Source of the DNA: Streptomyces cellulosae
Lineage (GTDB): Bacteria; Actinomycetota; Actinomycetes; Streptomycetales; Streptomycetaceae
Assembly: GCF_000721105.1 (NCBI RefSeq)
Contig: NZ_JOEV01000029.1
Span: 61,531-125,530, forward strand
Length of the DNA: 64,000 nt
Reading direction: 5' to 3'
Shown here: positions 60,069-64,000 of the stretch, piece by piece
How positions within the stretch are numbered: the first letter of the stretch is position 1
How the letters are laid out: every line of letters starts with the position of its first letter
Position numbers and translations under genes: made by a program
Notes under the pieces: generated by a model
What the model was told of the DNA's origin: nothing
The model's database searches: none
The model's input: the letters and a program-made list of their open reading frames with translations, nothing else

Positions 60069-60443
60069 ATGCCCGTCGTCCGCTCATCCGAAGCCACGAC
60101 CCACGAGATCCACGGTGCCCGTTTCATCTCGTACGCCACTCCCCTCACCGGCAGCAAGGAGTTGTGCGCCTGGCGGGGCGAGATCCCCGCCGGAACCAAA
60201 GCCCCCGCCCACACGGTCAACCGTGAGGAGATCTTCCACCTGCTCATCGGCGAGCTCCTGATCACGCTCGACGGCCGCACCGACCGGATCACGGCGGGCG
60301 ACACGGTAATCATCAACCCGGGGGCGACCCTGAGCGTGGAGAACCCGACGTCCGCGACCGCGATCTCCTGGGTCACCACCTCCATCGGCCTGGAAGCCGA
60401 ACTGGCCGACGGCACCCGGATCACGCCCCCATGGGCCAACTGA
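60069..60443 (+). CDS. Cupin domain protein
   Basis: 124 residues, single beta-barrel cupin. Cupin motif 1 is degenerate (about 42-62, P-A-H-T-V-N-R-E-E-I-F with one His and Glu pair) and motif 2 lies near 80-95. It may bind a metal and a small aromatic or quinone-like ligand; no catalytic role is proven. AGGGGA precedes the ATG. Divergent from MarR, which probably represses it until an effector such as a phenolic compound appears. Confidence 0.9.
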   Translation: MPVVRSSEATTHEIHGARFISYATPLTGSKELCAWRGEIPAGTKAPAHTVNREEIFHLLIGELLITLDGRTDRITAGDTVIINPGATLSVENPTSATAISWVTTSIGLEAELADGTRITPPWAN

Positions 60444-60468
60444 CCTCTGCGGGACCTGGGACTTCCAC

Positions 60469-60572
60469 CGGACCGAGGTCAGCCCTGACCGTATCTGTCA
60501 GCCCGGTGAGCCCGGACCGTATCCGTCAGCCCGGTCAGCCCGGTCAGCCCGGACCGCACCTGTCAGCCCGCA
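60469..60572. repeat. GTCAGCCCG direct repeats between the cupin and efflux genes
   Basis: GGACCGTATCYGTCAGCCCG-type units and runs of GGTCAGCCC recur five or more times. The gap to the efflux-pump stop at 60653 contains nothing else. Low-complexity slippage is the likely origin. Confidence 0.85.
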
Positions 60573-60652
60573 GAGCCGCCGGCCCCACGGCCTCCTGCCC
60601 GAAGCGCCGACGGGCGCGTTCCCGGCGATCCGGTGGACGCCCCGCCGGCGAT

Positions 60653-62284
60653 CTAACGGGTGGACCCGGTGTGCTCCCGCACAGCCGCCGCATCGCTCGC
60701 CGCCGTCCCGGCCCCCGGCTCGGAGTTCTTCCTCGCGAACCCGCGCCGGCCCGGCAGGACCGCGAGGACGATCAGGGTTCCGGCGGCCATGATGATCCCG
60801 CCGATGAGGCTGGTCTGGGCGACACCGTGGGCGAAGGCCTGGTGGACGGCGTCCACGGCGGCCTGGGCCTGCTGGGGCCCGGCGGAGGGATCCTGCGCGA
60901 CCCGCTCCGCGACGGCCAGGCCACCGCCGACCGAGTCCTTGGCGATCTCCATCGCCTCGCCCGGGAGCCGGTCGCCCACCAGGTCGGTCAACTCGTCCCG
61001 GTAGGCCGTGCCCAGCAGTGAGCCCAGCACCGCGATGCCCAGCGCCCCGCCCAGCTCGAGCGCGGTGTCGTTGACACCGCCGCCGACGCCCAGCTCGGAC
61101 TCGGGGAAGGAGCCCATGATCGTGTCGGTCGCCGGGGAGACGCTCAGTCCGAGCGCGAGGCCCAGCATCATCAGCGGCACCAGGAAGTCCCCGTACGTCG
61201 ACCCCTTGTCGATCTGGGTGAGCAGGAACATGCCCGCCGTGCCGACGACCATGCCGGTCACGACCATCACCTTCACCCCCAGCTTCGGGGTGAACTTCCC
61301 GGTCAGCGCGGACCCGAGGAACACCGCACCGCCCAGCGGCAGCAGCCGTACACCCGTGTCCAGGGCTCCGTAGCCGAGGACGAACTGCAGGAACTGCGTC
61401 GAGTAGTAGATCACGGCGAACATACCGAAGAAGAAGAACAGCACCGCGAGCATCGAGCCGCTGAAGGGCCGCAGCGCGAACTTTCGGACGTCCAGCATCG
61501 GGTGCGGGTGCCGCAGCTCCCAGGCCACGAAGGCGACCAGACCGGCACCGGCGACCACGGCGGCGGTGACGGGGCCGGCGCCCCAGCCGGAGTGCGGGCC
61601 CTCGATGGCGGCGTAGATCAGGGAGCCGACGGAGACGATCGACAGCAGACCACCGACGTAGTCGATCCGGCCCATGCCCTCCGCCTTGGACGGCGGTACC
61701 AGGGCGAGCGCGCCGAACACGGCGAGGACGGCGATCGGCACGTTGATCAGGAAGGTCGAGCCCCAGGCGTGGTCCTCAAGCAGCCAGCCGGAGACCAGCG
61801 GGCCGACGGCTACCGCCAGCCCGGAGGTCGCGGCCCAGGCGGTGATGGCCTTGGCCCGCTCGCTCCGGGGGAAGGTCGCGACCACCAGAGACAGCGTGGC
61901 CGGCATCACGACCGCGGCACCGACACCCATGATCGCGCGGGCCGCGATGACCAGCGAGGTCTCGTCGACCATGCTCCCCATCACCGAACCGCCGGCGAAG
62001 ATCAGCAGACCCAGCACCAGCGCGCCGCGCCGGCTGTACTTGTCGCCGATCGAGCCCAGCACCAGCATCAGCGCCGCGTACGGAACGGTGTAGCTGTCGA
62101 CGACCCACTGCAGATCACTGCTGCTCAGGCCCAGGTCGGTGGTCATGTCGGGGGCGGCGACGATCAGCGACGTGTTCGCCATCACCGTGACCAGCAGGCT
62201 CAGGCACAGCACGAGCAGCGCCCACCAGCGCCGCGCATAAGGCCCGGGTATTTTCTCCACGGGGCTGTTCGCAAGGAAGGGCAT
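60653..62284 (-). CDS. DHA2 family MFS multidrug efflux transporter (EmrB/QacA type)
   Basis: 543 residues with fourteen predicted membrane helices. The helix-1 region (LVTVMANTSLIVAAPDMTTDLGLS) and the GSIGDKYSRR loop (motif A) and helix-5 motif (A-V-G-P-L-V-S-G) are typical of drug exporters. AGGAG lies 7 bases before ATG 62284. An in-frame upstream start at 62350 has no site and reads into a remnant gene. The substrate is unknown; quaternary drugs are common for the family. Confidence 0.94.
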   Translation of the reverse strand: MPFLANSPVEKIPGPYARRWWALLVLCLSLLVTVMANTSLIVAAPDMTTDLGLSSSDLQWVVDSYTVPYAALMLVLGSIGDKYSRRGALVLGLLIFAGGSVMGSMVDETSLVIAARAIMGVGAAVVMPATLSLVVATFPRSERAKAITAWAATSGLAVAVGPLVSGWLLEDHAWGSTFLINVPIAVLAVFGALALVPPSKAEGMGRIDYVGGLLSIVSVGSLIYAAIEGPHSGWGAGPVTAAVVAGAGLVAFVAWELRHPHPMLDVRKFALRPFSGSMLAVLFFFFGMFAVIYYSTQFLQFVLGYGALDTGVRLLPLGGAVFLGSALTGKFTPKLGVKVMVVTGMVVGTAGMFLLTQIDKGSTYGDFLVPLMMLGLALGLSVSPATDTIMGSFPESELGVGGGVNDTALELGGALGIAVLGSLLGTAYRDELTDLVGDRLPGEAMEIAKDSVGGGLAVAERVAQDPSAGPQQAQAAVDAVHQAFAHGVAQTSLIGGIIMAAGTLIVLAVLPGRRGFARKNSEPGAGTAASDAAAVREHTGSTR

Positions 62285-62321
62285 CAGTAGCTCCTGAGGG
62301 GGACGGGTCGGACGAGCGAAA

Positions 62322-62507
62322 TCACTCAGTTGGCCATCGGGTGGCGTCATGTTTTGCTCCGGAGCGCTCAGTGGCTCCCTTCAGCGCGGCGGCCACGTCC
62401 GCGAGTTTGAGCAGGTCGCCGACGAAGACCTCGGCCCCGGCCTCGCGCAGCGACTGCGCGCGTTTGTCGTCCCGCCGCACGAACGCGCGCAAGGTGAGGT
62501 GAGCGGG
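62322..62507 (-). pseudogene. Remnant of an NmrA/SDR-type NAD(P)-binding protein
   Basis: The minus-strand frame reads L-R-A-F-V-R-R-D-D-K-R-A-Q-S-L-R-E-A-G-A-E-V-F-V-G-D-L near its start, the middle beta-alpha-beta unit of NmrA-like proteins, but the N-terminal GxTGxxG loop and the rest of the domain are missing. It starts abruptly near 62507 and ends at a stop at 62322 after an unrelated tail. Probably a deletion relic between the flavoprotein and the efflux pump. Confidence 0.65.
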
Positions 62508-62559
62508 TGACGGGCCGAGATCTCAGGGCTTCAAGATCACCCTGTGGCCCCTTTTGGGC

Positions 62560-63582
62560 TTACCTCGGCGATCCCTGGAGAGCTGCGTCGGTGTCCGCGG
62601 TGGCCAGCATCCTGTTGATGTCGGCGCCGGCCAGTGCGCCGGCCGCCGCGGAGGCCCCGACCTGGGCGACCAGATCGGTGGCGTTGCCGGCCACCCACAC
62701 ACCCGGCACCTCGGTGGTGCCGGCCACGCCGGAGGCGAAGCCGCGGCCCATGTTCGGCAGGTCCCGCACCGGCAGGCCCAGACCTTCCAGGCCCTGGCTG
62801 CGGGCCTGCATCTGCGGGCCGACCGCGAGGACGCGGCGGGCCACGACCTGGCCGTCGGCCAGGCGCACCCCGGCGAGGGCACCGTCGGTGTCGTTGACGA
62901 CCTCGGTGACCGGGGTGTCGATGACGCGGATGCCGCGGGCGGCGAAGCGGGCGCGGCTGTCCTCGTCCAGGTCGGTGCCGTGGGTGAAGTAGGTCAGGTC
63001 CTCGGTCAGCTGACGGAACAGATACGCGTGGCCGATGGAGGCCGGGCCGGTGGCGAGGATGCCGATGGGCTCGTCGCGTACCTCCCAGCCGTGGCAGTAC
63101 GGGCAGTGCACCACACTGTCTCCCCAGTGCTCGGCGAGGCCGGGCACCTCCGGCAGCACATCCGTGAGGCCGGTGGCCACCAGGATGCGGCGGGCGGTGA
63201 TGCTGCGGCCGTCGGCCAGGGTGACGGTGAACCGCAGGTCCCCGTCCGCCGACGGGGCGGCGGACTGGGCCGAGACCACCTCGCCGAACACGACGCGTCC
63301 GCCGTACTGGCGCACCTGCTCCCGGCCTCGTCGAAGGATCTCGGGCGGCGGGGTGCCGTCCAGGGCGATGAGGCCGTGCACGGCCTTCGCGGGCGCGTTG
63401 CGCGGGGAGCCGCTGTCGATCACGACGACCGAGCGGCGGGAGCGGGCGAGGATCAGTGCACCGTTCAGCCCCGCGGCGCCCCCGCCGATCACCACCGCGT
63501 CGACGGTCCCCTCGGCCGGTGCGTCGCTCGCGTGCGGAGGAGTCGTCACGGCCATGACCTCCTGCTTTTCCTTGTCAGTCAT
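62560..63582 (-). CDS. NAD(P)/FAD-dependent oxidoreductase, thioredoxin-reductase-like
   Basis: 340 residues. FAD motif VVIGGGAAGLNGA (about 30-42), NADP-side segment I-L-A-T-G-P-A-S-I-G-H and a Cys-Pro-Tyr-Cys pair (about 151-154) in the position where thioredoxin reductase has CxxC. The partner is unknown; no thioredoxin gene is adjacent. ATG 63582 has an AAGGG site about 11 bases upstream; an alternative ATG at 63555 is close to GGAGG. Possibly controlled by the divergent TetR gene starting at 63924. Confidence 0.92.
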   Translation of the reverse strand: MTDKEKQEVMAVTTPPHASDAPAEGTVDAVVIGGGAAGLNGALILARSRRSVVVIDSGSPRNAPAKAVHGLIALDGTPPPEILRRGREQVRQYGGRVVFGEVVSAQSAAPSADGDLRFTVTLADGRSITARRILVATGLTDVLPEVPGLAEHWGDSVVHCPYCHGWEVRDEPIGILATGPASIGHAYLFRQLTEDLTYFTHGTDLDEDSRARFAARGIRVIDTPVTEVVNDTDGALAGVRLADGQVVARRVLAVGPQMQARSQGLEGLGLPVRDLPNMGRGFASGVAGTTEVPGVWVAGNATDLVAQVGASAAAGALAGADINRMLATADTDAALQGSPR

Positions 63583-63923
63583 GGTTCGGTCAACCCTTCG
63601 AGTTCTGGGTGGTTGGAGGGGGGTCAGCTGTTCAGAAAGCCGAGGATGTGGTCGGCGACCGTCTTGGGCTGTTGTGGAGAGTCCGGCCCCGGCTTGCTTG
63701 GGACGTTCGTGATGTACAGATCCAGTACGGCGATGAAACTCGCCAAGGCGTCGCAACGCCGGGCGGCGCGGAGGAGTTCAAAAGCATGGGTTGCTCTCGA
63801 TGGCGCCAGGCGTGCACGCAGCCTGTCCGGTGAGCCCAGGATGGTTGTTTACTGAACAGTCCGAAACCTAGGCGGTTCTGTACTGAGTTGTCAACTACGG
63901 CGGGTCGGCTTTACCTTCTGTGT
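63583..63923. other. 341-base gap with a possible C-terminal gene remnant
   Basis: On the minus strand a frame ending at a stop (63624-63626) reads ...T-V-A-D-H-I-L-G-F-L-N-S, protein-like but without a start codon back to a TAA near 63855. It could be the end of a decayed hydrolase-like gene. The right part holds AAACCTAGGCGGTTC (about 63863-63877), a weak palindrome that could be a TetR operator. Confidence 0.4.
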
Positions 63924-64000
63924 ATGGCGAGACCACGAAGCTTCGACCGCGACCACGTCCTGCATGCCGCCGAGCGGCAGTTCCGCGCCTCGGGCTACAA
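63924..64000 (+). CDS. TetR family regulator, N-terminal fragment cut by window
   Basis: Only 25 residues are visible: M-A-R-P-R-S-F-D-R-D-H-V-L followed by H-A-A-E-R-Q-F-R-A-S-G-Y. This is the first helix of a TetR domain, matching the start of many TetR proteins that begin MARPR. It is divergent from the flavoprotein gene and probably regulates it. The rest is outside the window. Confidence 0.75.
   Translation, partial: MARPRSFDRDHVLHAAERQFRASGY

Overview
The window reads as a core stretch of a Streptomyces chromosome. GC content is very high with strong third-position GC bias, several genes appear leaderless, stop codons and start codons overlap often, and the gene families are typical of the genus: a SoxR with a [2Fe-2S] motif, an MsiK/UgpC-type ATPase, a SigK/RskA-type pair, a transmembrane Ser/Thr kinase, an SGNH lipase and many TetR regulators. 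I found no tRNA, rRNA, CRISPR, transposase or prophage gene. The gene order reminds me of the conserved soxR to lipase region of Streptomyces coelicolor, but that is recollection and not a comparison.

Layout. 1-9642: an SDR cut by the left edge, a NamZ-type muramidase, an alpha/beta hydrolase, a large secreted penicillin-acylase-family enzyme, a zinc-ribbon protein of unknown role, an RNA ligase and SoxR. 9709-19300: lipid or alcohol catabolism with MaoC, acyl-CoA dehydrogenase, Zn-alcohol dehydrogenase and aldehyde dehydrogenase, interleaved with two TetR genes, an ArsR-like regulator and a DMT permease, then an ABC ATPase. Palindromes here pair regulators with targets. 19464-24083: a sortase with an overlapping secreted partner, an MFS permease and a CitMHS citrate transporter. 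24262-30138: a molybdopterin oxidoreductase with its TetR and a lipoprotein, then homogentisate dioxygenase (hmgA) with a GntR regulator. 30252-33950: an orphan protein resembling the C-terminal part of type ISP restriction enzymes, then a TetR-controlled two-gene ABC exporter. 34200-41214: a small basic protein, an anti-sigma/ECF sigma pair, and a divergent DUF4331, TPR and NicO (nickel/cobalt exporter) cassette. 41326-45926: kinase, SGNH lipase, subtilisin-like protease and a small membrane protein. 46270-54219: a surface-glycan cluster of two GT2 enzymes, a polysaccharide deacetylase, a 1273-residue flippase plus membrane-domain fusion and a convergent GH39 enzyme. 54386-64000: an AAA ATPase, DUF72, GntR, tandem GNAT, DUF402, a methyltransferase, a 43-residue peptide gene, a MarR/cupin pair with a shared operator, a DHA2 efflux pump, an NmrA-like remnant, a thioredoxin-reductase-like flavoprotein and the start of another TetR.

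The strongest sequence-level results are regulatory. A 19-bp palindrome is shared by the acyl-CoA dehydrogenase and the aldehyde/alcohol dehydrogenase operon 5.4 kb apart. A CTAAGC palindrome precedes maoC and lies upstream of the neighbouring TetR. Twin operators flank the start codon of the ABC exporter, and one palindrome covers both divergent promoters of the MarR/cupin pair. Several terminator-like hairpins contain the stop codon of the gene they follow. The best candidates for undescribed biology are the DUF4331/TPR/NicO cassette, the flippase-fusion glycan cluster, the sortase pair without an obvious sorting signal, and the tryptophan-ending peptide gene at 59186-59317.
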